Shown: positions 17,618 to 27,320 of the stretch, in pieces | Layout of the letters: every line of letters starts with the position of its first letter | Position numbering within the stretch: the first letter of the stretch is position 1 | Translations under genes and position numbers: made by a program | The notes under the pieces: generated by a model | The model's database searches: none | Told to the model about the DNA's origin: nothing | The model's input: the letters and a program-made list of their open reading frames with translations, nothing else | NCBI GenBank assembly: GCA_025352785.1 | Contig: JANXSD010000137.1 | Location: 1 to 43,639, forward strand | DNA length: 43,639 nt | From: Bacteroidota bacterium | Lineage (GTDB): Bacteria > Bacteroidota > Bacteroidia > AKYH767-A > OLB10 | Direction of reading: 5' to 3'

Positions 17618-20506
17618 TTATGTGTGCTGAACTTCTTCTTCGTAAGCGCTCATATCCGGACAAGTACAAATTAGATTGCGATCACCAAATGCATTATCAA
17701 CACGCTTAACAAATGGCCAGAATTTATTTTCAGCAATCCAAGCTGCAGGATACGCAGCATTTTTTCTGCTATAAGGATGATGCCATTCATCAGCAGTAAC
17801 TTCTGCGGCTGTATGCGGTGCATTCACCAATACATTATCCACACGATCTGCTTTACCTTCTTCTATGGCGCGAATCTCTTCACGAATTGCAATCATTGCT
17901 TCAACAAAGCGATCTAGTTCGTGCAACGATTCACTTTCTGTTGGTTCAACCATTAATGTTCCAGCAACAGGAAATGCTACTGTAGGAGCATGGTATCCAT
18001 AATCCATTAATCGTTTTGCAATATCAGTTACTTCAATTCCTGCTGTTTGTTTAAAGGCTCTGCAATCTAAAATCATTTCATGCGCAACATGGCCATTTTT
18101 TCCTTTATATAAAATAGGATAATGTCCTTCTAAACGTGCCATCATATAATTCGCATTTAAAATTGCATACATCGTTGATGCCTTCACGCCATCTTTTCCA
18201 AGCATTCGAATATAGCCATAGCTGATTAATAAAATACTTGCGCTACCCCAAGGTGCAGCACTTACTGCTGTTCCCTTACGATCTTTTCCAGTACTAATAA
18301 TTGCATGGTTCGAAAGAAATGGTGCTAAGTGAGCAGCCACTCCAATCGGTCCCATGCCAGGTCCCCCACCACCATGTGGAATCGCAAAAGTTTTATGTAA
18401 ATTAAGATGACAAACATCAGCACCAATCATTCCAGGACTTGTTAATCCAACTTGAGCATTCATATTTGCACCATCCATATAAACCTGTCCACCATTTTCA
18501 TGAATAATTTTTGTGAGCTCACGAATACCTTCTTCAAAAACGCCATGTGTACTTGGATACGTAACCATGACTGCTGCAAGAACATCTTTATTTTTTACAG
18601 CCTTTTCACGAAGGTCATTGATATCAACATTCCCATCATCATCACACTTTACAACAACAACATTCCATCCTGCCATGACAGCACTCGCTGGATTTGTTCC
18701 GTGGGCAGATTGTGGAATCAAGACAATATTACGATGTGATTGTCCTTTAGAATGTAGATAACCATGTATTGCCATTAAGCCTGCATATTCACCTTGCGCA
18801 CCAGAATTCGGTTGAAGAGAAACAGCATCGAATCCAGTTACCAAACACAAATATTCTTCCAACTCACGAATAATTTGTTGATAGCCTTTTGTCTGTTCTA
18901 CAGGCGCAAAAGGATGAATGCTACTCCATAATGGCCAACTTAACGGCATCATCTCTGAAGTTGCATTTAATTTCATGGTGCAAGAACCTAAAGCAATCAT
19001 CGAATGATTCAAGGATAAATCACGGTTCTCTAATTTTTTTATATAACGCAACATTTCTGTTTCGCTACGATGTTCGTTAAAAACAGGATGTGTAAAAAAA
19101 GCAGTTTTACGAGCAAGACTTAATTGATCATTGATGACAGGTTTTATTGCTAAATCAATTCCATTTCTTTTGTAGGTTAATCCACCTGCTTGCGCAAAAA
19201 TTTGAATGATTTCGGTAACATCATCATGCAACGTAGTTTCATCTAATGCAATTACAATATGACCATCTTTGGTATAACGAAAATTTATTGCAGCTTTATC
19301 TGCGGCAGCATGAATTGCATCTTGTTTATTTCCCGAAAATACTTTTATAGTATCAAAGAAATTATCATACACAATTTTATAATCCAACTTTCGTAATCCA
19401 TCTGCAAGAGTTGTAGCACGTAAGTGAATAGTTTCTGCAATAGCTTTCACACCTTCCGGACCATGATACACTACATACATTGAAGCCATCACTGCTAGTA
19501 AAACTTGTGCAGTACAAATATTGGAAGTAGCCTTATCTCGTTTAATATGTTGTTCGCGTGTTTGCAATGCCATCCTCAAAGCAGTTTTACCAGCAGCATC
19601 CACACTCACACCAATAATTCTTCCAGGTATGTCACGCTTGTATGATTCGCGAGTAGCAAAAAATGCGGCATGAGGACCACCATATCCTAACGAAACACCA
19701 AATCGTTGTGAATTCCCAACAACAACATCAGCGCCCCATTCACCTGGAGGTGTTAATAAAACCAACGACATAATATCAGCTGCAACAACAATACGAATAT
19801 CATGTGCATGACAATTTTCGGTAAGTTTTTTATAATCTGTAATCTCCCCATCGATACTTGGATATTGCAAAATTATTCCGAAGAAAGATTTATCCGCATC
19901 AAAAGATAAGGGGTCACCAATAATTAATTCGATACCTAGTGGTGCTGATCGTGTGCGAAGAATATCAATAGTTTGTGGATAGCAATTATTGGCTACAAAA
20001 AATTTTACCGCATTATATTTTTGAGATTCTTTACTTCGTGAATGAAATAACATGGTCATCCCTTCAGCTGCAGCGGTGCCTTCATCTAAAAGGGAAGCGT
20101 TCGCTAGTTCCATCCCTGTTAAATCGCAAACCATTGTTTGGAAATTCAAGAGCGCTTCCATCCTTCCTTGAGCGATTTCAGCTTGATAGGGAGTATAAGC
20201 AGTGTACCAACCTGGGTTTTCAAGTATATTACGTTGAATTACCCCTGGAGTAATCGTATTGCTATATCCAAGACCAATGTAGGATCGGTATATTTTATTT
20301 TGAGCAGCAATACTTCTCAGTTCTCGAAGATAACTTGCTTCGTCCATTGCCGCTGGGAGGTCAAGGTCTGCTTTCAGTCGAATATCGGAAGGAATGGTTT
20401 CGCTTATTAGCTGATCAATAGATTTTACTCCGATAACCTGCAGCATTTCAGCTGTTTCGTGAGCGTCAGGACCGATGTGTCGGTCAGAGAATTTATTATG
20501 CGACAT
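17618..20506 (-). CDS. gcvP: Glycine dehydrogenase (decarboxylating), P-protein
   Basis: PLP enzyme of the glycine cleavage system. It decarboxylates glycine and hands the aminomethyl group to lipoyl-H protein. 962 residues from ATG 20506, matching the fused alpha-beta P-protein of about 950 residues. The N-terminus [13 protein letters not shown] is conserved. The PLP lysine is in [18 protein letters not shown], with [12 protein letters not shown] and [13 protein letters not shown] also intact. An in-frame ATG at 20569 would add 21 residues, but a TAnnTTTG box (20527-20534) lies inside that extension, so it is rejected. gcvT, gcvH and lpd are not in the window. Confidence 0.96.
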   Translation of the reverse strand: MSHNKFSDRHIGPDAHETAEMLQVIGVKSIDQLISETIPSDIRLKADLDLPAAMDEASYLRELRSIAAQNKIYRSYIGLGYSNTITPGVIQRNILENPGWYTAYTPYQAEIAQGRMEALLNFQTMVCDLTGMELANASLLDEGTAAAEGMTMLFHSRSKESQKYNAVKFFVANNCYPQTIDILRTRSAPLGIELIIGDPLSFDADKSFFGIILQYPSIDGEITDYKKLTENCHAHDIRIVVAADIMSLVLLTPPGEWGADVVVGNSQRFGVSLGYGGPHAAFFATRESYKRDIPGRIIGVSVDAAGKTALRMALQTREQHIKRDKATSNICTAQVLLAVMASMYVVYHGPEGVKAIAETIHLRATTLADGLRKLDYKIVYDNFFDTIKVFSGNKQDAIHAAADKAAINFRYTKDGHIVIALDETTLHDDVTEIIQIFAQAGGLTYKRNGIDLAIKPVINDQLSLARKTAFFTHPVFNEHRSETEMLRYIKKLENRDLSLNHSMIALGSCTMKLNATSEMMPLSWPLWSSIHPFAPVEQTKGYQQIIRELEEYLCLVTGFDAVSLQPNSGAQGEYAGLMAIHGYLHSKGQSHRNIVLIPQSAHGTNPASAVMAGWNVVVVKCDDDGNVDINDLREKAVKNKDVLAAVMVTYPSTHGVFEEGIRELTKIIHENGGQVYMDGANMNAQVGLTSPGMIGADVCHLNLHKTFAIPHGGGGPGMGPIGVAAHLAPFLSNHAIISTGKDRKGTAVSAAPWGSASILLISYGYIRMLGKDGVKASTMYAILNANYMMARLEGHYPILYKGKNGHVAHEMILDCRAFKQTAGIEVTDIAKRLMDYGYHAPTVAFPVAGTLMVEPTESESLHELDRFVEAMIAIREEIRAIEEGKADRVDNVLVNAPHTAAEVTADEWHHPYSRKNAAYPAAWIAENKFWPFVKRVDNAFGDRNLICTCPDMSAYEEEVQHT

Positions 20507-20526
20507 ATACCTATAAAATAAGGCTG

Positions 20527-20534
20527 CAAAGTTA
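20527..20534 (-). promoter_or_regulatory. -7 promoter box TAACTTTG of gcvP
   Basis: Exact TAnnTTTG match on the minus strand, 20 nt before the ATG at 20506. It fixes the start codon of gcvP. Confidence 0.6.
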
Positions 20535-20697
20535 CAGATTAGAAACGCTATAACCTTCATATTGTTCATTATTCGGGTAATTGTTAATTAGTATTTTAAT
20601 TGGAGAAGCGACTGGGGTAAGTGACATAAAATCATTGTGTACAAGAACGATGATTAAGGAACTATATAACAATTGATGATTCAGTTAAAAAAATCCT

Positions 20698-20705
20698 TAG
20701 TTTTG
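20698..20705 (+). promoter_or_regulatory. -7 promoter box TAGTTTTG
   Basis: Exact TAnnTTTG match, only 4 nt before ATG 20710 and 13 nt before a second in-frame ATG at 20719. Confidence 0.5.
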
Positions 20706-20709
20706 AAAG

Positions 20710-21327
20710 ATGAAGAACATGCATATATTAATTGGTTTTACGGTATTTATTCTGATGAATTTGATAACCCATAATTCAGAAGCACAAGTGAAGATCCAGA
20801 TGATTAATGGTAAAGTGATTGATGCTTCAAGTTATACAGTTGGAGATCTTTACATTACTTATATAAAGCTAGGAACCAACAAATCAAGAAGCAAGAAAGT
20901 TGATCGATATGATGTGTTTTCGATTTTAAAAGCGGATAGTTCAGAAGAAATGGTTTATATGCCAGACAGTCTTGATTTTTCAATAAAAGAAGCAAAAGAA
21001 TACATTAAAGGGGAGCAAGCAGCACATTTATTTTATCGCAAACCGGCGAACAGTATTGCTGCTGCTGCTATAGGAGTTGGTTCGAGTGTATTATCCTTTT
21101 ATGCACTTCCTGTTCCCATGATTTACAGTGTGATTATTGGCAGATTTAACTCAAAAAAATTACAATTACCAGATAGTTATGATCAACAACTGGCCAGTAC
21201 GGAACCGTTTCGATTGGGGTATCAAAAATCGGCTCGTAATATTAAGATCCAACAAAGCTTGAAATGGGGGTATATAAGTTTGGGAATTAGTCTTGCCGCA
21301 GTAATTATATACGAGAAAAATAAATAG
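20710..21327 (+). CDS. Unknown exported or membrane protein
   Basis: 205 residues, not recognised. A signal peptide or anchor (MHILIGFTVFILMNLITHNSEAQ) is followed by a soluble part with repeated short beta segments (KIQMINGKVIDASSYTVGDLYITYIKLG..KVDRYDVFSILKADS). This resembles the small N-terminal domain seen in other Bacteroidota envelope proteins of unknown role. Two hydrophobic segments follow: IAAAAIGVGSSVLSFYALPVPMIY and WGYISLGISLAAVIIY. ATG 20719 is an alternative start, given how close the promoter lies. It is divergent from gcvP. No function is proposed. Confidence 0.7.
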   Translation: MKNMHILIGFTVFILMNLITHNSEAQVKIQMINGKVIDASSYTVGDLYITYIKLGTNKSRSKKVDRYDVFSILKADSSEEMVYMPDSLDFSIKEAKEYIKGEQAAHLFYRKPANSIAAAAIGVGSSVLSFYALPVPMIYSVIIGRFNSKKLQLPDSYDQQLASTEPFRLGYQKSARNIKIQQSLKWGYISLGISLAAVIIYEKNK

Positions 21328-21473
21328 CAGAAATTTCAGAATGTTTGTTTGCTAATATGGAAGTATATTAAACAAGTATCAGCAAGGTAAATTTTTGATT
21401 TCTAATTTATTTTAGCTAAACCTTTCGAATAAGAATTATTGAATTGAAAATTTTTAAAACAACCAAAGTTGGG

Positions 21474-22301
21474 ATGATAAGTAAGAACAACTTTCGGATC
21501 ATTCACCATTGTTTACTCGCATTGACGGCTGTTTTTTACGCTTCAACAACATCACTACAACTTTTTAATACTTGGCCTTCGTGGCAATTGCTACTTTTTT
21601 TAGGATCAGCAACATTGCTTGCCTACCGAATAGCTCATTGGAAACCAGTAATTACCCGAGTACCATTCCAAATCAAGCTTCAAGGAAAACATAATAAATT
21701 TGTATTATCATTTTTAGTGTTGATTGTGCTTTTCACATTGATACAACTTCCAATCACTGCAATAATAGGGGCGTTAATGATGGGTTTATTCTCTGGATTA
21801 TATTTTTCACAATGGAACATTCATGGAAAATTAAAAAGTGGATTGCGGTCCATTCCATTAATTAAAAACATGTTACTTGCATTTGTTTGGGCGGCAACAA
21901 CAGTTTGGTTTCCTGCTCATCAATCGGGAAATGCAGGAGGAGAAATGTATTTATTTACTTCAAGATTTATTTATATTCTGGCAATATGTTTTGCAGTTGA
22001 TCTTCGGGATCTTGAAACCGACCGTATACAGAAAACTAAAACACTTCCTGTGATTTATGGTTATCAAAAAATTAAAATACTTTGTGTTATACTTTTGTTG
22101 CTTTTCTTAGCGTTAACAATTATGAGATCAGCATTTGTTGAAATTCCATTCCGTACAGCTTATAATGATAAGGTGCTAATAGGTTCATCGATAATATCTA
22201 TCTTAAGTTTATTCTTCCTTAAAGAAAAGGACACATACAATCGTTACACAATATTGATGGATGGCAATATGTTTCTGCAATCATTCATGCTTGTAGTGTG
22301 A
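21474..22301 (+). CDS. UbiA-like membrane protein with one Asp-rich motif
   Basis: Polytopic inner-membrane protein of 275 residues from ATG 21474 (a TTG at 21444 is also in frame). About seven to nine hydrophobic helices. The sequence DLRDLETDRIQKTKTLPVIYG matches the second Asp-rich motif and following segment of UbiA prenyltransferases. The first motif, NDxxDxxxD, which binds the prenyl diphosphate through Mg2+, is not seen in the corresponding early loop (LLAYRIAHWKP). The protein may therefore be a diverged UbiA relative without normal prenyl transfer. No quinone or haem biosynthesis genes are adjacent. Confidence 0.72.
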   Translation: MISKNNFRIIHHCLLALTAVFYASTTSLQLFNTWPSWQLLLFLGSATLLAYRIAHWKPVITRVPFQIKLQGKHNKFVLSFLVLIVLFTLIQLPITAIIGALMMGLFSGLYFSQWNIHGKLKSGLRSIPLIKNMLLAFVWAATTVWFPAHQSGNAGGEMYLFTSRFIYILAICFAVDLRDLETDRIQKTKTLPVIYGYQKIKILCVILLLLFLALTIMRSAFVEIPFRTAYNDKVLIGSSIISILSLFFLKEKDTYNRYTILMDGNMFLQSFMLVV

Positions 22302-22394
22302 GCAACCTAAAAAAACAAATTAGCTTCACTTAGATCTTAAAAAAAAAATTTTGAACCAGACTAGATCGTATTCTTTAGCATTCTTTCAATCTTA

Positions 22395-23093
22395 ATGAAT
22401 AATCGCTCAAGCCTATTTACATTTGCGATAATGTTTCGCGGTTTCATCATTCTATTATTATTAACTCCATTCTTACTTCAAGCTTCTTCGCCGGGCATGA
22501 GAGTTCCTTTGTCGCCGTATTTTCAATTGGATACTTATTATTCTTTTATTGGAAACAAAAGTGCAGATGTTTGGGGCTTTAAAGCTGGGGTGTCGTACAA
22601 AAAGAAATGGCGTATTGCTTTTGGTTATAATAAAATCAAAGCGGACATTATAGAAAAAGTAGTTTTACCGAAATCTGAATGGAATAATACGTACCACTTC
22701 GACCACCAAGTTTTAGCACAATTATATTTACGTTATTACCCATTGATGGCAGAATATATTTTTTATGATAAAGATGCATGGCAGTTAAGTGTTCCCATGA
22801 GTTTAGGATATGGTAAATCTTATTTTCAATATTACGACAAATCGAATCATCCGAGATCAATTTATAATCATGGAGTACTTGTACATGATGTTGGATTAAA
22901 TGCTTCTTATAAAATAATAAAATGGGTGGGAATAGGCGCTGGCGTTGGAATTCGATTGATGCTTATTAGTAATCCCGAGGTCGATACAAATTTCAATTCG
23001 CCCATGTTTTCATTTCGCATTAAATTGTATTTAGGTGAAATAGCTAAATCGTTATTTCCTGAAAGTAAATTCATTAAAAAATTCAGCAACTGA
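22395..23093 (+). CDS. Predicted outer-membrane beta-barrel protein, unknown
   Basis: 232 residues, not recognised. A hydrophobic N-terminal segment (MFRGFIILLLLTPFLLQASS) looks like a signal peptide; ATG 22431 would start exactly there and is a plausible alternative to ATG 22395. The mature part alternates aromatic and polar residues in short strands (YFQLDTYYSFIGN, WGFKAGVSYKKKWRIAFGYN, VLAQLYLRYYPLMAEYIFYD, VGLNASYKIIKWVGIGAGVGIRLML). This is the pattern of an eight- to ten-stranded outer-membrane barrel. Neighbours give no hint of role. Confidence 0.68.
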   Translation: MNNRSSLFTFAIMFRGFIILLLLTPFLLQASSPGMRVPLSPYFQLDTYYSFIGNKSADVWGFKAGVSYKKKWRIAFGYNKIKADIIEKVVLPKSEWNNTYHFDHQVLAQLYLRYYPLMAEYIFYDKDAWQLSVPMSLGYGKSYFQYYDKSNHPRSIYNHGVLVHDVGLNASYKIIKWVGIGAGVGIRLMLISNPEVDTNFNSPMFSFRIKLYLGEIAKSLFPESKFIKKFSN

Positions 23094-23142
23094 GTTAAAG
23101 TGTATGGATGAAATTTTTGCGTTAGCATTCGGTTCGCTTAAC

Positions 23143-23150
23143 TATCTTTG
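23143..23150 (+). promoter_or_regulatory. -7 promoter box TATCTTTG
   Basis: Exact TAnnTTTG match, 6 nt before the ATG of the deaminase gene, implying an mRNA with almost no leader. Confidence 0.6.
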
Positions 23151-23156
23151 TAGCCT

Positions 23157-23630
23157 ATGAATAAAGTTAGTTTCGACGAAATTTACATGGGTTTGGCAGT
23201 TAATCTGGCCAAAAAATCTCACTGTGTGATGGCGCAAGTAGGAGCAGTACTCTCTAAAGATACTCGAATAGTTTCGCTCGGGTATAATGGTCCGCCAGCA
23301 GGAACCCATAATTGCGATATTGAGTGGCCCGAAACAGGTTGTCCGCGCGATCGCAAAGGCGGTTGTTCATTAGCACTTCATGCAGAAGCGAATGCGATTT
23401 TATATGCAGCAAAAAATCAAATAACATTAGAAGGCGCAACATTATACGTTACCTTATCACCATGTTTGCCTTGTGCTAGAATAATTTATACAACCGGAAT
23501 TAAAAGAGTAGTTTATAAAGATTCGTATGCATCCTACAAAGGAATAAGTGTGGAGGAAGGCGTTGATTTTTTACAACGCTTTGGTGTTGATGTAATACAT
23601 TTTAAGATTGAAGAAGCAAAAATAATATGA
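23157..23630 (+). CDS. dCMP deaminase family protein
   Basis: Zinc-dependent cytidine/deoxycytidylate deaminase, 157 residues. It would convert dCMP to dUMP for dTTP synthesis in the cytoplasm. The catalytic site is complete: H75 and E77 in LHAEANAIL, then C103 and C106 in SPCLPCARI. An insertion with H51, C53, C62 and C70 (THNCDIEWPETGCPRDRKGGC) is typical of the ComEB/dCMP-deaminase group, where it binds a second zinc. Its stop overlaps the start of the S41 protease gene by 4 nt (ATGA), so the two are translationally coupled. Other deaminase substrates cannot be excluded. Confidence 0.92.
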   Translation: MNKVSFDEIYMGLAVNLAKKSHCVMAQVGAVLSKDTRIVSLGYNGPPAGTHNCDIEWPETGCPRDRKGGCSLALHAEANAILYAAKNQITLEGATLYVTLSPCLPCARIIYTTGIKRVVYKDSYASYKGISVEEGVDFLQRFGVDVIHFKIEEAKII

Positions 23631-25219
23631 GCGATACTCCATCAGGAAAAAAAATATTCTTACCACTTATTTTAGGATTCGTACTGGCATCAGGAATTTT
23701 TATCGGAAGCAAAATTGTCCCAGCACCACGTGCGAATTCTTCCAATAAAATTTCAGATATTCTTGATTACATCCAACAAGAATATGTGGATACAGTAAAT
23801 CGTACACAACTAATGAATACCTCCATCGAAAAAATGTTGGAGCAATTGGATCCTCACTCAGCTTACATTCCAGCTGAAGATTTAGCATCTGCTAACGAAC
23901 CCTTAGAAGGAAATTTTGAAGGGGTAGGAATTGAATTTCATTTGCAGCAAGATACCATCATGGTGGTAACAGCAATCTCTGGCGGCCCTAGTGAACGTGT
24001 TGGCGTTATGCCTGGTGATCGTATCATCAAGGTGGATGGCAGGAAGATGACAGGCACTGATATCACCAATGAAAAAGTTTTTAAAGCACTTCGTGGCAAA
24101 GGTGGAACACTAGTAACAGTTTCGATATTCAGAAAAAAATCGCCGAAAGTACTTGACTTTAAAATCACACGTGGAAAAATTCCAATATATAGCGTTGATA
24201 CATATTATATGGCCGATCCCAAAACTGGATACATAAAAATTAGTCGATTTGCGGCAACAACGTATGATGAGTTTATGGTTGCAATGAACAAATTAAAAGA
24301 TCAAGGAATGCAAAAACTTATTCTTGATTTACGAGGTAATCCAGGAGGCTTTTTAGATGCAGCTACAAAAATTGCTGACGAATTTTTAGGCGGAAAAAAA
24401 ATGATCGTATATACACAAGGTAAATCACGACCACGATCTACTTATTATGCGAATCAACCTGGAGTTTTTGAGAGTGGTAAATTAATTGTATTAGTCGATG
24501 AAGGTTCTGCCTCTGCTTCTGAAATTGTTTCAGGTGCTTTGCAAGATTGGGATAGAGCAACAATTGTTGGACGGCGTTCTTTTGGTAAAGGATTAGTACA
24601 AGAGCAAACAGTACTTCCTGATGGATCCGCTATTCGACTAACCATCGCACGCTACTATACTCCTACTGGTAGGTCTATTCAAAAGCCATACTCACATGGC
24701 ATCGAAGCGTACGATGAAGAAGTAATTGATCGTTATAAACATGGTGAATTAGTGAATAAAGATAGTATTCATTTAGTGGATAGCTTGAAGTTTCATACGC
24801 CTGAAGGTAAAACAGTTTATGGAGGAGGTGGAATCATGCCTGATGTGTTTGTGCCTCTCGATACTACTTTTGAAAGCGAATACATGAACCGGTTATTTGC
24901 TATGGGGTTGGTAAATCAATTTGCTTATAATTATGTGGATACCCATCGCGATTATTTAAAGAACTTTAAAAATGCAGAAACTTTTAGAACTACTTTCCAA
25001 ATTGATGATGCCATATTAAATGATTTCACTCAATTTTCTTCGAAAGAAGGTGTTGTTAAAGATGAAAAGGGATTGAAAAAATCAGCACCCATGATTCGCA
25101 ATCAATTGAAGGCGTATATCGCACGTTTGATTTGGCAAAACGGAGGCCTCTATCCTGTACTTCATGATATGGATAATACGTATAAAAAAGCGATAGAGTT
25201 GATTAATCAACCTTCATGA
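23627..25219 (+). CDS. S41 family carboxy-terminal processing protease
   Basis: Periplasmic serine protease of the CtpA/Prc family, 530 residues. One N-terminal signal anchor (FLPLILGFVLASGIFIGSKI, residues 11-30), then a PDZ domain (about 90-175, with NFEGVGIEF and SERVGVMPGDRIIKVDG). The S41 catalytic domain has LDLRGNPGGFLD, the serine motif DEGSASASE (residues 291-299) and the catalytic lysine K321 in GRRSFGKGLVQ. All catalytic residues are present, so it should be active. The C-terminal about 150 residues are helical. It overlaps the deaminase gene by 4 nt, and its own stop overlaps the ATG of the damaged glycosyltransferase gene. This suggests an ancestral three-gene operon. Confidence 0.93.
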   Translation: MSDTPSGKKIFLPLILGFVLASGIFIGSKIVPAPRANSSNKISDILDYIQQEYVDTVNRTQLMNTSIEKMLEQLDPHSAYIPAEDLASANEPLEGNFEGVGIEFHLQQDTIMVVTAISGGPSERVGVMPGDRIIKVDGRKMTGTDITNEKVFKALRGKGGTLVTVSIFRKKSPKVLDFKITRGKIPIYSVDTYYMADPKTGYIKISRFAATTYDEFMVAMNKLKDQGMQKLILDLRGNPGGFLDAATKIADEFLGGKKMIVYTQGKSRPRSTYYANQPGVFESGKLIVLVDEGSASASEIVSGALQDWDRATIVGRRSFGKGLVQEQTVLPDGSAIRLTIARYYTPTGRSIQKPYSHGIEAYDEEVIDRYKHGELVNKDSIHLVDSLKFHTPEGKTVYGGGGIMPDVFVPLDTTFESEYMNRLFAMGLVNQFAYNYVDTHRDYLKNFKNAETFRTTFQIDDAILNDFTQFSSKEGVVKDEKGLKKSAPMIRNQLKAYIARLIWQNGGLYPVLHDMDNTYKKAIELINQPS

Positions 25220-26558
25220 TAAAGCAAGAACGAACATGGCTTTGGTTCAGAAGAAGACGCATGTGCTTTACCATTAATTGCAGAGCGAATTGCTAAAACA
25301 GGTGCTTATGAAGTATCACGTGTAACCCAGACATCCATTGTAGGAATTAATATTTGCTTTGATGTGGAATGCAAGTTCTGTTGCGTATAATTTCTTCACA
25401 CTTTTTATCAGCACAACAGGTATTGCATGCTTTATGTTGATGCTTAAAAAATTCAATCTAAAAAATTGGATGTGGGCAGGAATAGGTATTGCGATTACAC
25501 CAATAATCTATATTAATTCCACTAACGATATGGACTATATGTGGGCATTGGGATTTACATTGATCGTAGCTGTTCATCATCTCAATGTTAGCGCGGGGTT
25601 ATTTCTAGCTTGTGCAATAGGATGTAGAATTACTTCTGGAGCAATGTTAATACCAATGTGTTTATTGGTTTGGCATTGCGCCGAAAAAGAATTTCGAATT
25701 AAAAATATTGCTAGAATAATTTTTTGTACTGCCCTCTTTACTCTATTAATATTCTTTCCTGTATTTCGTAATTATGGATTTAGTTTTTTTACTTATTATG
25801 AACATTTTCCTGTTCCTTTTTTTTCTAAAATTTTTTATAAGGGCGTAATTTCTGTATATGGATTTATAGGAGTGGTAGCACTTTTTATAAGTATTTTATT
25901 CATCGTTTGTAAAAGAAAAACTTATTGTGAAGCAATCATTAATAATAAAAATATAAGCAAAGAAATTGTGATGATAAGTATTCTAACAATCCTTTTATAT
26001 GGATTTTCATTTATGTGTTGTCCTCTTAAAGCTGCATTTGTTATTCCATTAATTCCTTTTGTTTGGTTGATGTTTACACTTCTTATTTTAGATCGATCGT
26101 TTAAAGTATTGGTACTACTGATGGCGGTTTCAACTTTTACTTTTGGAATTAATTTATCTGATCCATTACGTGGTTCGAAAGAAAGCATCTTTAGTATTCA
26201 GAGAAATATTGCTGGTCAAAAAGTGGCCTTTGATCCATTTATTGGTTTATTGATGGCAGACATTACAAAGCGACAACAACGCACTTCCTATGCAATAAAA
26301 GTTTTATCGAAAATTTCATCACTAAAAAAACATACTTTAATAATTGTTGGATGGTGGAATGCAGATCTATTGGTACTACAACGTGGGCACGAGAATCACT
26401 TCGTGAAATTTGCATATTATATTAATGAACCAGATCTTTTAAAATATCAAAAGGATAACTACGAAATATTTTACCTTCCAGAACAAGATACCTTTAACGA
26501 CCTTCGCTATCAGAAAATTTTTACAAAACGATTTGCGAAATTTTTTTATACCAATTGA
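25216..26558 (+). pseudogene. GT-C (GT39-like) membrane glycosyltransferase, damaged at its 5' end
   Basis: Remnant of a polytopic glycosyltransferase. An intact frame of 399 residues with about ten helices runs from 25359 (ATG at 25362). Upstream, 25241-25321 encodes FGSEEDACALPLIAERIAKTGAYEVSR, the conserved first loop of this family, in a different frame. The two frames meet at 25322-25358, where the family's SR-x-PGHPxxE motif should be. One extra A near 25325 shifts the frame, the glycine codon reads AGA (R), and TAG stands where CAG (Q) is expected. The N-terminal helix before the loop is also missing: only about ten codons separate ATG 25216 from the loop. The 3' end runs into an inverted-repeat element that supplies its stop codon. 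Confidence 0.8.
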
Positions 26559-26710
26559 ATATATAAATTAGTTTAAGGACGCAAAGTAATTTTTTATTAA
26601 GACGATTTATAAAAATCGTTGCATAGCCGTCGTCTACAGAACTAGTTTTTTTAAAAAGTATTGGTGAAGCAGATAAGTGTATTCAAATAAATTATATATT
26701 CATTTGGTAT
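26548..26710. repeat. 163-bp inverted-repeat element, copy A (MITE-like)
   Basis: Terminal inverted repeats begin ATACCAATTGAATATATAA and end with the complement ...ATATTCATTTGGTAT, about 30 bp each with few mismatches. The centre holds a short hairpin, ACGATTTATAAAAATCGT, followed by TGCATAGCC. It has no ORF. It matches the element at 43302-43464 in length and in most of its core. It lies between the GT-C remnant and the thioesterase gene. No consistent target duplication could be assigned. Confidence 0.85.
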
Positions 26711-26722
26711 TAGTTGAAGCTC

Positions 26723-27145
26723 TTATCTTTTTAATGAAGGTTCATAGGCAAACACTTTCTGTTTCCATATATCCGGTATTGGAATCGTTGTATTGGTCTC
26801 GTAATCAAAACATACTTGAACAGATTTTCCTTCTGCCACAGTAATTTCTACACCATTAACGATCCGAATGATTTGATACCCTACTTCAAAACTTTTCACA
26901 CCGAAATGAATAATTCCAGTATAAACCCATACTTCATCTGTCAATAAAATAGGGTTTCTATAATCTATTTCCATGTGAGCAAGAATGATCCCTTGCTTGC
27001 TCCAATTAATTGTTTCATTTACCACTTCATTAAAATAGTTAACTCTAGCAATTTCGAAATAGGTGAAATGGTTTGCATTATTGACATGGCCCATGCTATC
27101 TACATCTTTAAAGCGAATTTGAATTTGCGTTTTATGTTTGTACAT
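26723..27145 (-). CDS. Hotdog-fold acyl-CoA thioesterase (4HBT family)
   Basis: Cytoplasmic thioesterase of the YbgC/FadM-like 4HBT family, hydrolysing acyl-CoA or acyl-ACP thioesters. From ATG 27145 it has 140 residues, the normal size. The active-site region FKDVDSMGHVNNANHFTYFE contains the conserved Asp and the N-x-x-x-Y/F pattern; MEIDYRNPILLTDEV and VAEGKSVQVCFD are also typical. The frame extends to ATG 27193, but a near-consensus -7 box (27170-27177) lies within that extension, so the shorter start is preferred. It is transcribed alone and divergent from the GIN lipoprotein gene. Confidence 0.87.
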   Translation of the reverse strand: MYKHKTQIQIRFKDVDSMGHVNNANHFTYFEIARVNYFNEVVNETINWSKQGIILAHMEIDYRNPILLTDEVWVYTGIIHFGVKSFEVGYQIIRIVNGVEITVAEGKSVQVCFDYETNTTIPIPDIWKQKVFAYEPSLKR

Positions 27146-27169
27146 GTATGTGTTTTTTGTTTCAATAGG

Positions 27170-27177
27170 CAAATATC
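27170..27177 (-). promoter_or_regulatory. Candidate -7 box GATATTTG for the thioesterase gene
   Basis: One mismatch to TAnnTTTG on the minus strand, 24 nt before ATG 27145 and downstream of the longer ATG 27193. Confidence 0.35.
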
Positions 27178-27296
27178 GGTAATATTCCAGCAATGAAATG
27201 CACCTATATTATCATCAATACACGAAATCTAGCTATAGCAGTTATAAAAATAACTTTTAGAATGATTAATTGACGTCTGCAATTTAACTCATTTAT

Positions 27297-27304
27297 TATC
27301 TTCG
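27297..27304 (+). promoter_or_regulatory. Candidate -7 box TATCTTCG
   Basis: One mismatch to TAnnTTTG, 16 nt before ATG 27321 of the GIN lipoprotein gene. Confidence 0.35.
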
Positions 27305-27320
27305 CATAAATTCCGTGTTA

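Noticed and set aside
18452-20410. Plus-strand ORFs opposite gcvP
   Set aside because: They are antisense shadows of a highly conserved enzyme.
20507-20569. 21-residue N-terminal extension of GcvP
   Set aside because: A TAnnTTTG box lies inside it, and the conserved protein begins [13 protein letters not shown].
23157-26558. Defence system built from the deaminase, protease and membrane gene
   Set aside because: The deaminase is an ordinary dCMP deaminase, the protease a standard periplasmic Ctp, and the third gene a damaged glycosyltransferase. Nothing links them to phage defence.
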